Below, piece after piece: positions 42,202 through 51,708 of a stretch of DNA of 64,000 nucleotides. Numbering within the stretch: the stretch's first letter is position 1; every line of letters begins with the position of its first letter. Where the stretch lies: the NCBI RefSeq assembly GCF_963677005.1, contig NZ_OY781616.1, positions 689,501-753,500 on the forward strand, written 5' to 3'. The notes below the pieces were generated by a model, which was given only the letters and a program-made list of their open reading frames with translations, was not told where the DNA came from and searched no databases. Position numbers and translations under genes: made by a program. The DNA comes from Maridesulfovibrio sp. Lineage in GTDB: Bacteria > Desulfobacterota > Desulfovibrionia > Desulfovibrionales > Desulfovibrionaceae.

Positions 42202-42238
42202 AAAAATCCCGGCGACCATCAGGTCTGCCGGGATTTTT
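42202..42238 (+). terminator. Intrinsic terminator after hypC
   Basis: AAAATCCCGGC and GCCGGGATTTT arms with a 13-base loop, then TTTCT. It also has a T-run on the minus strand, so it may serve the convergent lectin gene 10 bp away. Confidence 0.85.
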
Positions 42239-42247
42239 CTTATCCGG

Positions 42248-42820
42248 TCAAGCGTTGGCATTAAACCTTGACTTAATGCCGATCAGTGGGACTAACGCTG
42301 CCCCAAGCAGCCAGATTGCCCCAGGAATGGGGGTGGGAGCCGTGTTTTCGACCTCTACCACATAACCCCTTATCTGCTGAGCGACAGCGGAACCTTCATC
42401 ATTCCACTGAAATCCGTATCTGGAGTCTGCGCTAAGGTGTATTTCATTAAAGTGGTTGGCGTTATTGGGCTCGGCGTTGGACCAGTCTGTATAATCCCAG
42501 TTTTCTCCGGTTACCCAACTCCAGCCTTCTGTCGGAGTTTTTCTGTTGTTGTCACCTGTCTGGGATGCTCCGAGCCAGTATGCCTTGGTCTGATCTTTGA
42601 AAACAGTATTTTTGAAAAAATCGTTTTCAGCAGAAGATGTTATTGTCGCGAGATGACCGCCTAAGGATTCTGCTGCAACTTTTGCATCATCCCAGGTGAT
42701 TCCGCTGCTTTGTACCAGAGTGTATTGGGAGTTGCCGAAACTGAAAGTTGAGGCTGATGCCGGAGCGGCAAGCAGAATGCTGCAAAGCAGCACTAAACAT
42801 AACACAGAAAATTTTTTCAT
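42248..42820 (-). CDS. Secreted C-type-lectin-like protein with VPLPA/PEP-CTERM-type sorting tail
   Basis: 190 residues. Signal peptide (cleavage after ASA near 24), then a C-type lectin fold (residues 25-150) with WDDAKVAAESLGGHLATITS, YWLGASQ, WSWVTGENWDYTDWSNAEPNNA and the EPN sugar/calcium motif. Only two Cys, both in the signal region, so the usual lectin disulfides are missing. The C-terminus TPIPGAIWLLGAALVPLIGIKSR has the P-x-P-A plus hydrophobic helix plus basic end of exosortase substrates. It should be processed and released or anchored at the surface. The exosortase gene is not in the window. Confidence 0.82.
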   Translation of the reverse strand: MKKFSVLCLVLLCSILLAAPASASTFSFGNSQYTLVQSSGITWDDAKVAAESLGGHLATITSSAENDFFKNTVFKDQTKAYWLGASQTGDNNRKTPTEGWSWVTGENWDYTDWSNAEPNNANHFNEIHLSADSRYGFQWNDEGSAVAQQIRGYVVEVENTAPTPIPGAIWLLGAALVPLIGIKSRFNANA

Positions 42821-43075
42821 AATTCCCCCCCGGAAATTAATTCCCTCATGCTTAATGTTTCTTAATTACTCTAAAGTAAGCTTTAAGACAAGCCCGCTGC
42901 GGAATACCTGCTGTCTTCGCTCTCAGTTCAGGGGTAAAATGTTTTCCCGAATATGAATTTTTATCCCTGTAATATTGGCAGGATATTCCGCGCTCTGTTT
43001 TCTGCGCTGGAGAAGTCCTCTGAAGACGCTTTACGGCCCTGATCGGTTTTCCCTGTTCATCCGCAGGGTTCGGTG

Positions 43076-43101
43076 CTATTTTTTAAAAACGCAAAAAATA
43101 G
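43076..43101 (+). repeat. A/T inverted repeat before the M20 peptidase
   Basis: CTATTTTTT and AAAAAATAG (9-bp arms, 8-base spacer) end 17 bases before the ATG at 43118 and could act as an operator or influence translation. The rest of 42821-43117 contains no gene that I can support. Confidence 0.4.
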
Positions 43102-43117
43102 TCGCATTGGAGACGTT

Positions 43118-44224
43118 ATGATAAATGAAGAGCGCATTCTGAATCTTTTTATGAATATGGTAAGGATCGGCAGCCCCTCTCTTGAGGAAAAGAATATGGC
43201 TGTATTTTTACGAGGACTGATGGAACAGAAAGGGTATGAAATCCATGAAGACTGCGCCGGTGATTTCTGCGGGGGAAATACGGGAAATCTGGTGGTGCGA
43301 ATACCCGGAACCTGTAAAGGAACCCCGATCGCCTTTTCGGCGCATATGGATTGCGTGCCGCCATGCATGGGTGTTGAGCCCGTTGTTGCGGACGGACGTG
43401 TGTGCAGTGCCGGGGAGACTGTACTGGGCGGAGATGATAAAGCAGGCATAGCCATGATGATTGAGGCTATGGCTCACATTGAGGAGGAAGGCATAGCGCA
43501 TCCGGATGTATATTTCATTTTTTCCATCTGCGAAGAGGCCGGTATGCACGGAGCCAAAAATCTGGACAGCTCGCTGCTGCCGCTAAAAGATGTTGTGATT
43601 CTTGATGCGAGCGGTGTCCCCGGGTGTGTTGTGGTGGAAGCTCCTGCCAAGGCCGTAATCAGGATGGTTTTCAAGGGCAAGGCATCCCATGCCGGAATTG
43701 TTCCGGAGGCCGGCATCTGTGCAATCAGGATTGCCGCAGAGGCTGTTTCGGCCATGAAGCTGCTGCGCATAGACGAAAAGACAACAGCCAACCTTGGAAA
43801 GATAGAGGGAGGCGGGGCGACAAATATTGTGACAGACACCGTTACGCTGACCGCAGAGGCGCGTTCTTCCCGTGATGAACTCCTGCAGGATCAGATCGAG
43901 CACATGCGTAGTTGTTGTGCCGCTGCGGCAGAAAAATTCGGGGGAGAGTATGTTTTTGAATCAGCAATCTCGTATCCTTCCCTTCATGTGCCTGACGATT
44001 CTCCTATGCTGCGCCGTATTGAGCTTTGCTGCAACAGACTCGGACTGGAATTTCGCTGTATACCTACCGGAGGCGGAAGTGATGCCAATGTTCTTTACGG
44101 AAGAGGGTACAGTGCCGTGACCCTTGGAATAGGTATGACCAAGGTACACACCTGTGATGAATACATAGAATTGAAATCGCTGACAGACTGTGCCGCTCTT
44201 GTTGCAGAGATCATCAAGGGATAA
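43118..44224 (+). CDS. M20-family metallopeptidase (peptidase T-like)
   Basis: 368 residues from ATG 43118 (GGAG, 5 bases away; the frame is open 15 codons upstream across an A/T hairpin). Zinc ligands and catalytic residues are visible: SAHMDCVPPC, VLGGDDKAGIAM, FSICEEAGMHGAKNLD (the Glu-Glu pair), and the C-terminal His in TKVHTCDEYI. The lid domain spans about residues 180-290 (KGKASHAGIVPEAGI). It resembles the peptidase T-like / PepT2 group that trims di- and tripeptides in the cytoplasm. Monocistronic. Confidence 0.92.
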   Translation: MINEERILNLFMNMVRIGSPSLEEKNMAVFLRGLMEQKGYEIHEDCAGDFCGGNTGNLVVRIPGTCKGTPIAFSAHMDCVPPCMGVEPVVADGRVCSAGETVLGGDDKAGIAMMIEAMAHIEEEGIAHPDVYFIFSICEEAGMHGAKNLDSSLLPLKDVVILDASGVPGCVVVEAPAKAVIRMVFKGKASHAGIVPEAGICAIRIAAEAVSAMKLLRIDEKTTANLGKIEGGGATNIVTDTVTLTAEARSSRDELLQDQIEHMRSCCAAAAEKFGGEYVFESAISYPSLHVPDDSPMLRRIELCCNRLGLEFRCIPTGGGSDANVLYGRGYSAVTLGIGMTKVHTCDEYIELKSLTDCAALVAEIIKG

Positions 44225-44252
44225 ATAAAATAGAATTGACCGATGTAAGAAA

Positions 44253-44355
44253 GGAGACCGGTTGGAAATACTGTTACGGGCTGCTATGTTGCCAGCCTTG
44301 CATGGAGCGCAGCAGTTTTTCCGACTGCAAAAATTTTCCGGTAATTCCGGTCTCC
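44253..44355. ncRNA. Candidate structured RNA between the M20 peptidase and cheZ
   Basis: A 9-bp outer stem, GGAGACCGG (44253-44261) with CCGGTCTCC (44347-44355), encloses 85 bases that contain further stems: GGAAA/TTTCC, CTGCT/AGCAG and GCAGT/ACTGC. It occupies nearly the whole gap between two convergent genes. It could be an elaborate shared terminator or a small RNA; strand unknown. No family recognised. Confidence 0.35.
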
Positions 44356-44371
44356 ATTTATTGTTGCGCGG

Positions 44372-45109
44372 CTACAGTCCGAGGGATGCAAGCAGGTCGT
44401 CAACCTCTCCCTGATCTGCTTTCTCCGTGGGGCCTTTGAGTTCGCTCATTTTGTTTTCGGTTTCCTGGTCCAGTTCTTCCAGAGTCTTCTCAGGTGCTGC
44501 TTCACGGGCTTTGATTTTCAGTCCCGTGGACATGTAGAGATCCAGAACGATTTTTTCAACACTCTTTATTGTGTCGATGATTATCTTGATTCTCTGTCCG
44601 GTCAGGTCCTGAAATGACAGGGTAGTCATGATGGTCATGATGTCCTGTCCTAGTGTGTCGTTTATTTCGGCCAGCTTTTCGCGCTGTTCCTTTTTTACTC
44701 CACCGGATTCGAATGCCTTGACAATGTCAGCAAGAGCGGTCTGTGTTTCCTGAGTCTTTTCAAGGATATCCATTATATCCTGAGTCGCTTTTTCCGTTGT
44801 GCGCATAATTGCGTCCAACTGGTCGGATGCCTCGTTGAAAAGATCGTCCGGATTGGTTTCCAGAGAGACTTGTACGGAAGAGCCTGCCGGGCCTTTTTTG
44901 GCCTTGGCCACTTCCTGATAAATGTCGCGGAGCCCGTTTTGCAGATCAATGTTGATCCTGCGGTAGAACTCTCCTTCAAGGAGCGTCTGGGACATGCTTT
45001 TGGATATCTCTTTCTGCACAGCCAGAGCAATGCTTTCCTTGAGGCTTTTGGACAGTTCTTCGGAAACTTTTTCCATCATTTCCTGCACAATATGATCATC
45101 ATTAATCAC
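44372..45109 (-). CDS. cheZ: Chemotaxis protein CheZ (CheY-P phosphatase)
   Basis: 245 residues, mostly long helices. The catalytic segment LSFQDLTGQRIKII (about residues 158-171) supplies the Asp and Gln that hydrolyse CheY-P. The last residues, GEVDDLLASLGL, are the amphipathic CheY-binding peptide of CheZ. N-terminal part is a coiled-coil hairpin. It sits apart from other che genes, at the end of a run with a PilZ protein and a NIL-ferredoxin. It terminates the chemotaxis signal raised by receptors such as the one at 26838. Confidence 0.93.
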   Translation of the reverse strand: MINDDHIVQEMMEKVSEELSKSLKESIALAVQKEISKSMSQTLLEGEFYRRINIDLQNGLRDIYQEVAKAKKGPAGSSVQVSLETNPDDLFNEASDQLDAIMRTTEKATQDIMDILEKTQETQTALADIVKAFESGGVKKEQREKLAEINDTLGQDIMTIMTTLSFQDLTGQRIKIIIDTIKSVEKIVLDLYMSTGLKIKAREAAPEKTLEELDQETENKMSELKGPTEKADQGEVDDLLASLGL

Positions 45110-45156
45110 AACCGACTCCTCTGCATTATATCTTGTAATTATTGCTTTTCACCGGA

Positions 45157-45669
45157 CTAGCCGAGTTTTTCCGCCCTTATCCGTTCGCGTTGTTCGCTGA
45201 AAACAAACTGGATAATGGCTTCAAGATCATGCTCCCTGATTTTTTCAAATTTCATGATCCAGGAACTTTGATCAGGTCCTTTATGAATCGTCCCCACAGC
45301 ACCGGCCAGACGTAATGGAATTCGTTCTATTTCCAGTACAGCTTCCATAACGCAGGGGAGAGATATGGGATTTTCTGTCCGGAAAAGCATTCCGTTTCCC
45401 GATATTTCCATTACTTCCAATGATTCCGGAAAGTCGGTCAGGAGATCTTTACGGCTCTGCATTCCAAGCAACTGGTCCAGCTTACGGTCCAGTTCCGTAA
45501 CGTATACTTTGAGCCATTCGGGGACCTTGGAATCGTCCAGATCATCGGCAGGGTGTTTCTTTGATCCGCTGAACCCGCGGAAAACAGGTTCTTCTTCCGT
45601 GGAAGCGCAAATACGTCCGTGCCCTTTGATCCTTGTCTTTACACTTGCGTAGTGTTCGGTACTGTCCAT
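45157..45669 (-). CDS. PilZ-like domain protein
   Basis: 170 residues from ATG 45669 (GGAG, 8 bases; the longer frame runs into the ferredoxin gene and is not credible). The C-terminal half, LEVMEISGNGMLFRTENPIS through EAIIQFVFSEQRERIRA, resembles a PilZ domain. The usual DxSxxG is ExSxxG here, and I see no clear RxxxR, so c-di-GMP binding is uncertain. The N-terminal part carries a helix (WLKVYVTELDRKLDQLLGM). It lies between cheZ and the ferredoxin gene on the same strand, 20 bp from the latter, and may link c-di-GMP to motility. Confidence 0.78.
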   Translation of the reverse strand: MDSTEHYASVKTRIKGHGRICASTEEEPVFRGFSGSKKHPADDLDDSKVPEWLKVYVTELDRKLDQLLGMQSRKDLLTDFPESLEVMEISGNGMLFRTENPISLPCVMEAVLEIERIPLRLAGAVGTIHKGPDQSSWIMKFEKIREHDLEAIIQFVFSEQRERIRAEKLG

Positions 45670-45689
45670 TCCAAGGTCTCCTGAGCCCA

Positions 45690-46118
45690 TCAGTCCTGAG
45701 GATCTATTTCCATTGCCCTTACGGGGCAGACCTTGGTGCAGAGTCCGCAGGCAGTACATTTATCCGGGTCGAACACCACAATTCTGGTTTCAGCGTCAAG
45801 CGAAAGCGCTCCGGTGGGACACATGGACAGACACATGCCGCAATGCATACAGGAATCTTCATCTCGCGATATTTTCTGGGTAACCGGGATGAGCCTGATG
45901 CCGTTTTCCTTCAGGTAGTTGATGCCCTTGTGGTAATCTTCTTCGAGTCCGATGATTTCAAGGGTCATGCTTCCTTCCAGGCGGGGGTTTATATCCGCCT
46001 TGAGTATGTTGAAGCTCAGGTTGTAGATTTTTCCAAGGTTACAGATAACCGGTCGGCCGGATACTGTTGATGGAAATGAAAGATGGATAATCTTGTTGAA
46101 AGTAGTCTTGTCTGCCAT
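45690..46118 (-). CDS. NIL-domain ferredoxin (two [4Fe-4S])
   Basis: 142 residues. Residues 5-78 form a NIL domain, an ACT-like ligand-binding fold usually next to methionine transport or sulfur metabolism proteins. Residues 85-138 carry CMHCGMCLSMCPTG and CTACGLCTKVCPVRA, each a complete 4Fe-4S motif. NIL-ferredoxins occur in sulfate reducers and methanogens and have been linked to sulfide assimilation and homocysteine formation; that role is inferred here. First of the ferredoxin-PilZ-cheZ run, 21 bp after the YbgF/CpoB gene. Confidence 0.9.
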   Translation of the reverse strand: MADKTTFNKIIHLSFPSTVSGRPVICNLGKIYNLSFNILKADINPRLEGSMTLEIIGLEEDYHKGINYLKENGIRLIPVTQKISRDEDSCMHCGMCLSMCPTGALSLDAETRIVVFDPDKCTACGLCTKVCPVRAMEIDPQD

Positions 46119-46139
46119 TTGTCTTGTCCGTTTATATTG

Positions 46140-47063
46140 TTATTTTAAATTCTTTAGAATTGACTTGGCCCGTTTTGCTTCTGCGGAATCGGGAGCCTTC
46201 TTGATGAGGTCTTCAAGAATATAGCGTCCTGATTTGGTTTTGCCCAGTTTAATCAGGCAAAGTCCCTGCTTCAACAATGCGGATCTGTACTTGTTGCTTT
46301 TGGAATACTTGGCGATGACGTCCTGATACTTCAGAGCAGCATTGGCGTAGTCCCCAAGCTGGTAGTAACACTCACCTTCCCAGAAAATCGCATTCGGGAC
46401 AAGGGTGTGTTTTACGAAATTAGCGGAGAATTCTGCCCAATCGCGGATTGCTTCCTTGTATTTGCGTTCCTTGAACTGGGCCATGGCTTTGTCGTAAAGA
46501 GCTTTTGCCGGATCAGCCGGTGTTGTTTTCTTGGGCTGCTGCGCCACAACAGCGGAGATTCCGCCCACAGCTGCGGTCGCGTTTGAAATAGCCGCCTCTG
46601 TTGCCTTGTCTTTGGGCACTGTTGCCTTGATCAGCCCCAGATCGATGGCCAGCTGACTTTCCAGTGCCAGACGCATATTTTCGACTTTTGCGGAAAGATC
46701 TTCAAGTGAAATTGTGCTGTTGCCGTTTCCGGCTTCCATACGTGCAAGATTTTCACTCATGGTATTCACGACGCCCTGAAGCCTTGCAACCTGTATCTTG
46801 AGTGCGTTGAATTCAGCATACATGTTCGCCTGGCTGGATTGCAGGGGGGAATTTGATTCCTTGATCTCGTTTTTCAGAAGCTCATCGGATTCCCGGAGCT
46901 GTTTGTCGAGGTTGTCTATTTTTTTATTGATCTGGGCTCTGGTCTGGCGCAGTTCCAGTCGCATGCTGTCCATGTCTGACGTGGTTACGCAGCCCGGCAG
47001 CGCACAGGTCAGTATTAAAAATATGAGGACCGTAACAGTCAATTTGAGTGGATTATTCGTCAT
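46140..47063 (-). CDS. YbgF/CpoB-like lipoprotein of the Tol-Pal system
   Basis: 307 residues from ATG 47063 (GGGGGA before it; the ORF is open 11 codons further). Signal peptide with lipobox ALPGC (Cys near residue 25), so it is a lipid-anchored envelope protein. Residues 30-130 are coiled coil that trimerises in CpoB; the C-terminal 120 residues are TPR repeats (ALYDKAMAQFKERKYKEAI, AIFWEGECYYQLGDYANA). It coordinates outer-membrane constriction with peptidoglycan synthesis in relatives. Start overlaps the upstream gene by 11 bp. The tol and pal genes are not nearby. Confidence 0.88.
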   Translation of the reverse strand: MTNNPLKLTVTVLIFLILTCALPGCVTTSDMDSMRLELRQTRAQINKKIDNLDKQLRESDELLKNEIKESNSPLQSSQANMYAEFNALKIQVARLQGVVNTMSENLARMEAGNGNSTISLEDLSAKVENMRLALESQLAIDLGLIKATVPKDKATEAAISNATAAVGGISAVVAQQPKKTTPADPAKALYDKAMAQFKERKYKEAIRDWAEFSANFVKHTLVPNAIFWEGECYYQLGDYANAALKYQDVIAKYSKSNKYRSALLKQGLCLIKLGKTKSGRYILEDLIKKAPDSAEAKRAKSILKNLK

Positions 47064-47289
47064 TGTACTTTTTCCCCCTTTTTCTGCCGAGGACAAAATA
47101 AGCCAGACAGCCTAAAAATGGAATAAAAATCGAAAGCTGAATCCAGCCGACCTTTTCCATGTTGGAAGGAAACTCCCGATGAAAGGCATCCCATATGGCA
47201 AAAAGGCTCATGACTGCAAACACGCCGACACTGCCCAATATAATCATCCAGGTTTCGAGGGAAAGTGCGGGGATTTGTCCGAAGAACAT
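47053..47289 (-). CDS. Small PLDc_N-type membrane protein
   Basis: 78 residues with two hydrophobic helices separated by WDAFHREFPSNMEKVGWI, and a C-terminal basic end (GRKRGKKYNDE). The sequence resembles the PLDc_N domain (phospholipase D nuclease N-terminal-like), usually found as short stand-alone two-helix proteins of unknown role. ATG overlaps the lgt stop by one base (TAATG). The end overlaps the YbgF/CpoB gene by 11 bp, so three genes are translationally chained. Confidence 0.8.
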   Translation of the reverse strand: MFFGQIPALSLETWMIILGSVGVFAVMSLFAIWDAFHREFPSNMEKVGWIQLSIFIPFLGCLAYFVLGRKRGKKYNDE

Positions 47290-48044
47290 TAATGACTCCT
47301 TTTTTTATGTATAAACAACAGGTAGATGCCGGTTAGAAAAAAGACGACTGCCATGAACTGGGTTGTGCTGATCGGGCCGATTGCGCCCCGGTAGTCCGCC
47401 CTGAAGAACTCAATAATAAATCTGAGGGCAGAAAACAACATCAGGAAGAGTCCGGTTATTTTTCCGTCTGAGTGGAAAAAACGTTTTGTTCCGAGCAGGA
47501 TCAGGAATGTGATCAGTCCGGCAAGGGAGTGATATATCTGCGTGGGGTGGAGTGGATGGAAAAGGGGAGCCAGAGAGTCCGTATTTCTGAACACAACTCC
47601 CCAGGGCAGGTCGGTCGGTTTTCCGTAACAGCACCCGGCAAAGAAGCATCCCAGGCGGCCGACAGCCTGGCCGAGAGCAATGGCCGGGGCAAAAGAGTCC
47701 AGCCACGGCAGCAGCTTCTGATGTTTACCGTGCAGATACATTGCACCGCCTGCAGAACCGAAAACAACAGCCCCGGAAAAGACCAGCCCTCCGTTCCAGA
47801 TTCGCAGTGCGTTCAGTATATCGCTAGTGAATTCCTGCGGGTAGAGCGCGATATAAAGAATTCTGGCTCCGATGATGCCGCACACAATGGCGGTTATGCC
47901 CGCTTTCGGTGCAAGGGTGTAGTCCATATCCCGCAAACGTGCTTCCCGCATGGCCCAGCCCATGGCCAGCAGGCATCCTGCGGTGAGGAACACGCTGTAG
48001 CTGTAAATGTTTACAGCCCCTATGCTGAACAGCACCGGGTTCAT
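47289..48044 (-). CDS. lgt: Phosphatidylglycerol:prolipoprotein diacylglyceryl transferase
   Basis: 251 residues with seven hydrophobic segments. It attaches diacylglycerol to the lipobox Cys, the first step of lipoprotein maturation. The signature GRLGCFFAGCCYGKPT and the conserved HPTQIYHSLAGLITF are present. Start overlaps the lspA stop by four bases (ATGA). lspA-lgt-PLDc_N-lipoprotein forms a coherent lipoprotein-processing cluster. Confidence 0.96.
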   Translation of the reverse strand: MNPVLFSIGAVNIYSYSVFLTAGCLLAMGWAMREARLRDMDYTLAPKAGITAIVCGIIGARILYIALYPQEFTSDILNALRIWNGGLVFSGAVVFGSAGGAMYLHGKHQKLLPWLDSFAPAIALGQAVGRLGCFFAGCCYGKPTDLPWGVVFRNTDSLAPLFHPLHPTQIYHSLAGLITFLILLGTKRFFHSDGKITGLFLMLFSALRFIIEFFRADYRGAIGPISTTQFMAVVFFLTGIYLLFIHKKRSH

Positions 48045-48514
48045 TTCTTTCTCCTGTACATTGAAATGATCAGGATGAAAGCTCCGATGCAGATGGCAAT
48101 ATCAGCCACGTTGAAGGCCGGCCAGTGGTAGGAGCCGATGTAGAAATCGAGAAAGTCGGTTACTTCATGGTAAAGAACACGGTCTATAAGGTTACCCACG
48201 GCTCCGCCGAGGATGCAGCCCAGCCCGGCAACCTGCAATCTGTCCGTTTCGGATGTGGATTTAAGGAGCAACGCAACAGCCCCCATGGCCGCGAAAGTGA
48301 CCACGATGAAAAACATGCGTTGCCAGCTTATGTCCGCGCTGTTCAAAAAACCGAAAGCAGCGCCTCTGTTGACCACGTGGACCAGATTGAAATATCCGGG
48401 GATTATCGTTTCCGAAGCCCAGAGGACCATCTTGTCCCGCACGGCTATCTTGGTCAGCTGGTCCAGTATTACGACGACGAATGCCAGTGATCCGGCAAGG
48501 GTGTATTTATTCAT
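48041..48514 (-). CDS. lspA: Lipoprotein signal peptidase (signal peptidase II)
   Basis: 157 residues from ATG 48514 (GGGG, 5-base spacing); the open frame reaches 49 codons further upstream, through the ileS terminator, and is not coding there. Four membrane helices. The catalytic Asp pair lies in GAVGNLIDRVLYHEVTDFLDF and FNVADIAICIG. NRGAAFGFL is the conserved central motif. It removes signal peptides from lipoproteins after Lgt action. It overlaps lgt by four bases. Confidence 0.96.
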   Translation of the reverse strand: MNKYTLAGSLAFVVVILDQLTKIAVRDKMVLWASETIIPGYFNLVHVVNRGAAFGFLNSADISWQRMFFIVVTFAAMGAVALLLKSTSETDRLQVAGLGCILGGAVGNLIDRVLYHEVTDFLDFYIGSYHWPAFNVADIAICIGAFILIISMYRRKK

Positions 48515-48576
48515 TGCAGCCCCGATGTTGTTGGCGTCGGATTGCCTTTTGTTCTGTTTGTCCGTCAGGTTGTAAA

Positions 48577-48610
48577 ATGCCCCCGGTCTCGTCCGAGAAT
48601 CCGGGGGCAT
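48577..48610 (-). terminator. Intrinsic terminator between ileS and lspA
   Basis: ATGCCCCCGG and CCGGGGGCAT arms with an inner TCTCG/CGAGA pairing, followed on the minus strand by TTTT. It sits 26 bp after ileS, so lspA-lgt needs its own promoter or partial read-through. Confidence 0.85.
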
Positions 48611-48635
48611 CGTTGCAATTATAGCGAGGAAATTG

Positions 48636-51452
48636 CTATTCGCCTGCCAGAACTCCGGCACAGCGAGGGCAGAGTTCCGGATGTTCCGGATTGGTGCCGA
48701 GAGTATCGTATCTCCAGCAGCGGCTGCATTTTTCGCCCTGAGCCTTTTCCACCTTGATTTTCAGCCCTTCCAGTTCTTCGCATACGACTGCGTCTTCACC
48801 TGCTTCGGACAGGGGCTTAACCTCTACACCGGAAACAATGAAGAATTCGCGTTTTTCAACGCCCTCAAGGGCTGCGGCAATTTCTTCATCAGCAAAGAGG
48901 GTGATTTTGGTATCAAGCGAATGGCCGATGATTTTTTCTCTGCGCATGGGTTCGATAGCCTTGGTTACCTCGGTACGCACATCAAGGAGCAGTTCCCAGC
49001 GTTTGCGTGCGGCTGCATCAAGGCCGGTGGTGAGGAGCTTCGGACGCAGTGCAAAAACAGTTTCCGTATCTTCTTTCATTTCGTCCGGAAGATAGGAATA
49101 TGCTTCCTCGGCGGTGAAGGAGAGTACCGGGGCCATGTCCATCAGCAGCATGAGGATGGTCTGCCAGAGCACGGTCTGTGCCGAGCGGCGTTCCAGACTC
49201 TTTTCACCGGAGACGTAAAGCCTGTCCTTGATGATATCAAGGTAGAAGGCCGAGAGGTCGGTGGTGCAGAGGTTATGCAGGGTGTGGTAGACCTTGTGGA
49301 ATTCGAAATTGCTGTATGCCTTCTGAATGACCTCGTGTTCACGTTTGACCAGGTCGAGCGCGAAGAGGTCCAGAGGCAGCATCTGTTCCGGGCTCACTGC
49401 ATCGGTTTCAGGATTGAAACCGTTCAGGTTGCCGAGCAGATAACGGCAGGTGTTGCGAATACGGCGATAGGTATCCACCATGCGGTTCAGGATTTCGTCC
49501 GAGATGCGCACATCTTCCTGATAGTTTACAGCGGAAACCCACATGCGCAGGATTTCGGCGCCGTGTTTGTCGATGATTTCCTGCGGGGCGATAACGTTGC
49601 CGATGGATTTGGACATCTTGCGACCGTCCTTGTCCACTACGTAGCCGTGGGTCAGTACGGTTTTGTAGGGCGGTACTCCGCGTGTTCCGACGGAAGCCAG
49701 CAGCGAGCTGTGGAACCAGCCGCGATGCTGGTCCGATCCTTCAAGGTAAAGGTCGGCCGGAAATCTGTTCTCGGGGCGTTTTTCCACAACAGCGGCAAAG
49801 CTGGTGCCGGAGTCGAACCAGACATCAAGGATGTCGGTTTCCTTGGCCCAGTGGGTGCCTCCGCATTTGGGGCATTTGAGTCCTGCGGGAGCGATTTCCT
49901 CCACCGGTTTTTCAAACCAGTAGTCGCAGCCGCGTTCATGCTTTTCAAACTCATCAACTACCGAGAATACCCATTTCGGATCATTGTAGACTTCGTCGCA
50001 GTCCTGGCAGATGAGTGCGATTATGGGCACGCCCCAGTTGCGCTGGCGGGAGATACACCAGTCCGGGCGGTTTTCGATCATATTGTAGATGCGGTCTTCA
50101 CCCCAGGCTGGAACCCATTTGACATCGTCACGGATGGCCTTCAGGGCCTTGCCGCGCAGATTGTTTTCTTCCATGGAGATAAACCACTGGGTGGTAGCGC
50201 GGAAGATTACCGGCTCCTTGCAGCGCCAGCAGTGAGGGTAGGAGTGGGTGATGTTTTCTTTTGCCAGCAGATTGCCTACTTCCTCAAGCTTTTCAATTAC
50301 CTTGGGATTGGCTTCAAATACATTGAGTCCGGCAAAGAATTCAACATCCTTGAGGAACACACCGTCGTTGTTCATGGGGGAGTAGATTTCAAGGCCGTAG
50401 CGCATGCCTGTTTCAAAGTCTTCACGACCGTGTCCGGGAGCGGTGTGGACGCATCCGGTACCGCTGTCCAGTGTTACGTAGTCGGCCAGAACGACTGGAG
50501 ATTCGCGGTCGTAAATGGGATGCTTTGCAACAACCCCTTCAAGAGCAGCGCCGGCAACTTTGCCGATGATTTCGTATTTATCCCAGCCGAATGATTCCGC
50601 GCAGACGGGCAGCAGCCTTTCTGCGAGTATGTAAAAGTTTCCGTCTACTACGGTAACGCAGTATTCGAATTCAGGGTGAACGGCCACGGCCATGTTGTCC
50701 GGAATCGTCCACGGAGTGGTTGTCCAGATGCAGATGTAGGTACGGGCGAGATCCACCTTGGCGGCAGTATCTTCCGGTAGCGCTTTCAGCAGCTTTTCGT
50801 CATTGAGCGGAAAACGGACGTATATGGAAGGAGAGGTGTGATCTTCGTATTCAACCTCGGCTTCGGCCAGAGCGGTACGGCATGAGCAGCACCAGTGGAT
50901 GGGCTTTTTGCCGCGCACCACGGAACCTTTTTCCATGAAACGTCCCAGTTCGCGGGCTGTTGCCGCTTCATATTCCGGTTTCATGGTCAGGTACGGGTCT
51001 TCCCAGTTGCCGAGCACGCCGAGTCTCTTGAATTCCTTGCGCTGGGTATCTACAAATCCTTTCGCGTATTCGCGGCAGAGTTTACGGATGACTATTGTGG
51101 GCAGGTCTTTTTTCTTTTTTTTCAGTTCCTGCTCCACCTTGTGTTCAATGGGCAGGCCGTGGCAGTCCCATCCGGGAACATACTCGGCTTTCTGGCCCTG
51201 CATGTTGCGCGATTTTACAATGATGTCCTTGAGGACCTTGTTCATGGCCGTACCCATATGGATATGCCCGTTGGCATACGGGGGGCCGTCGTGGAGGACG
51301 TATCTTTCGGCATCGGCATTTGCCTCAACCATTTTATTGTATACGGAAATTTCCTCCCAGCGTTTGAGCATTTCCGGCTCGCGCTGTTTGAGGTTTGCCT
51401 TCATGGGAAATTTGGTCTTGGGCAGACACAGAGTCTTTTTATAATCGCTCAT
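48636..51452 (-). CDS. ileS: Isoleucyl-tRNA synthetase
   Basis: 938 residues. Class I synthetase with [19 protein letters not shown] (HIGH-type motif), the editing domain with [10 protein letters not shown], the KMSKSIGN loop near residue 605 and a C-terminal zinc site [11 protein letters not shown]...LCPRC. The presence of the C-terminal zinc finger marks the bacterial mupirocin-sensitive subgroup. A promoter candidate lies 80 bp upstream. No T-box leader was recognised. ileS next to lspA is a common bacterial order. Confidence 0.97.
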   Translation of the reverse strand: MSDYKKTLCLPKTKFPMKANLKQREPEMLKRWEEISVYNKMVEANADAERYVLHDGPPYANGHIHMGTAMNKVLKDIIVKSRNMQGQKAEYVPGWDCHGLPIEHKVEQELKKKKKDLPTIVIRKLCREYAKGFVDTQRKEFKRLGVLGNWEDPYLTMKPEYEAATARELGRFMEKGSVVRGKKPIHWCCSCRTALAEAEVEYEDHTSPSIYVRFPLNDEKLLKALPEDTAAKVDLARTYICIWTTTPWTIPDNMAVAVHPEFEYCVTVVDGNFYILAERLLPVCAESFGWDKYEIIGKVAGAALEGVVAKHPIYDRESPVVLADYVTLDSGTGCVHTAPGHGREDFETGMRYGLEIYSPMNNDGVFLKDVEFFAGLNVFEANPKVIEKLEEVGNLLAKENITHSYPHCWRCKEPVIFRATTQWFISMEENNLRGKALKAIRDDVKWVPAWGEDRIYNMIENRPDWCISRQRNWGVPIIALICQDCDEVYNDPKWVFSVVDEFEKHERGCDYWFEKPVEEIAPAGLKCPKCGGTHWAKETDILDVWFDSGTSFAAVVEKRPENRFPADLYLEGSDQHRGWFHSSLLASVGTRGVPPYKTVLTHGYVVDKDGRKMSKSIGNVIAPQEIIDKHGAEILRMWVSAVNYQEDVRISDEILNRMVDTYRRIRNTCRYLLGNLNGFNPETDAVSPEQMLPLDLFALDLVKREHEVIQKAYSNFEFHKVYHTLHNLCTTDLSAFYLDIIKDRLYVSGEKSLERRSAQTVLWQTILMLLMDMAPVLSFTAEEAYSYLPDEMKEDTETVFALRPKLLTTGLDAAARKRWELLLDVRTEVTKAIEPMRREKIIGHSLDTKITLFADEEIAAALEGVEKREFFIVSGVEVKPLSEAGEDAVVCEELEGLKIKVEKAQGEKCSRCWRYDTLGTNPEHPELCPRCAGVLAGE

Positions 51453-51529
51453 GGCTTGAAAAGTCCTCCGGAACTCTTTTGTGGTGCTATATTAAAGGCT
51501 GTTTAAGAAAATAAACTGCCGGGATACGG

Positions 51530-51557
51530 TGTATAAAAACAAAGTCCATGAGTACAA
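51530..51557 (-). promoter_or_regulatory. Candidate promoter of ileS
   Basis: TTGTAC (51557-51552), 16 bp, TATACA (51535-51530) on the minus strand. An inverted repeat (GGATACGG at 51522-51529, CCGTATCC at 51585-51592) brackets it and might be an operator. Confidence 0.45.
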
Positions 51558-51708
51558 TACGTTACTATCGAAATGAACAAAATTCCGTATCCTGTGGATA
51601 AAAAAACGGCCTATCCGGCGCTGGTTTGAAAAATAAAAAATGCTCGAAAAAGAGCGGCGTTATATTTAAACAAGGCTTGATGGAAGTCAACCCGGAGACA
51701 GGGTCGTA

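Noticed and set aside
48633..50594. Plus-strand open frame of 653 codons opposite ileS
   Set aside because: It mirrors the codon pattern of ileS, has no family features and lacks a ribosome-binding site; a shadow of a well-supported gene.
51453..51708. T-box riboswitch upstream of ileS
   Set aside because: No T-box consensus sequence or terminator close to the start; only an inverted repeat around a promoter.
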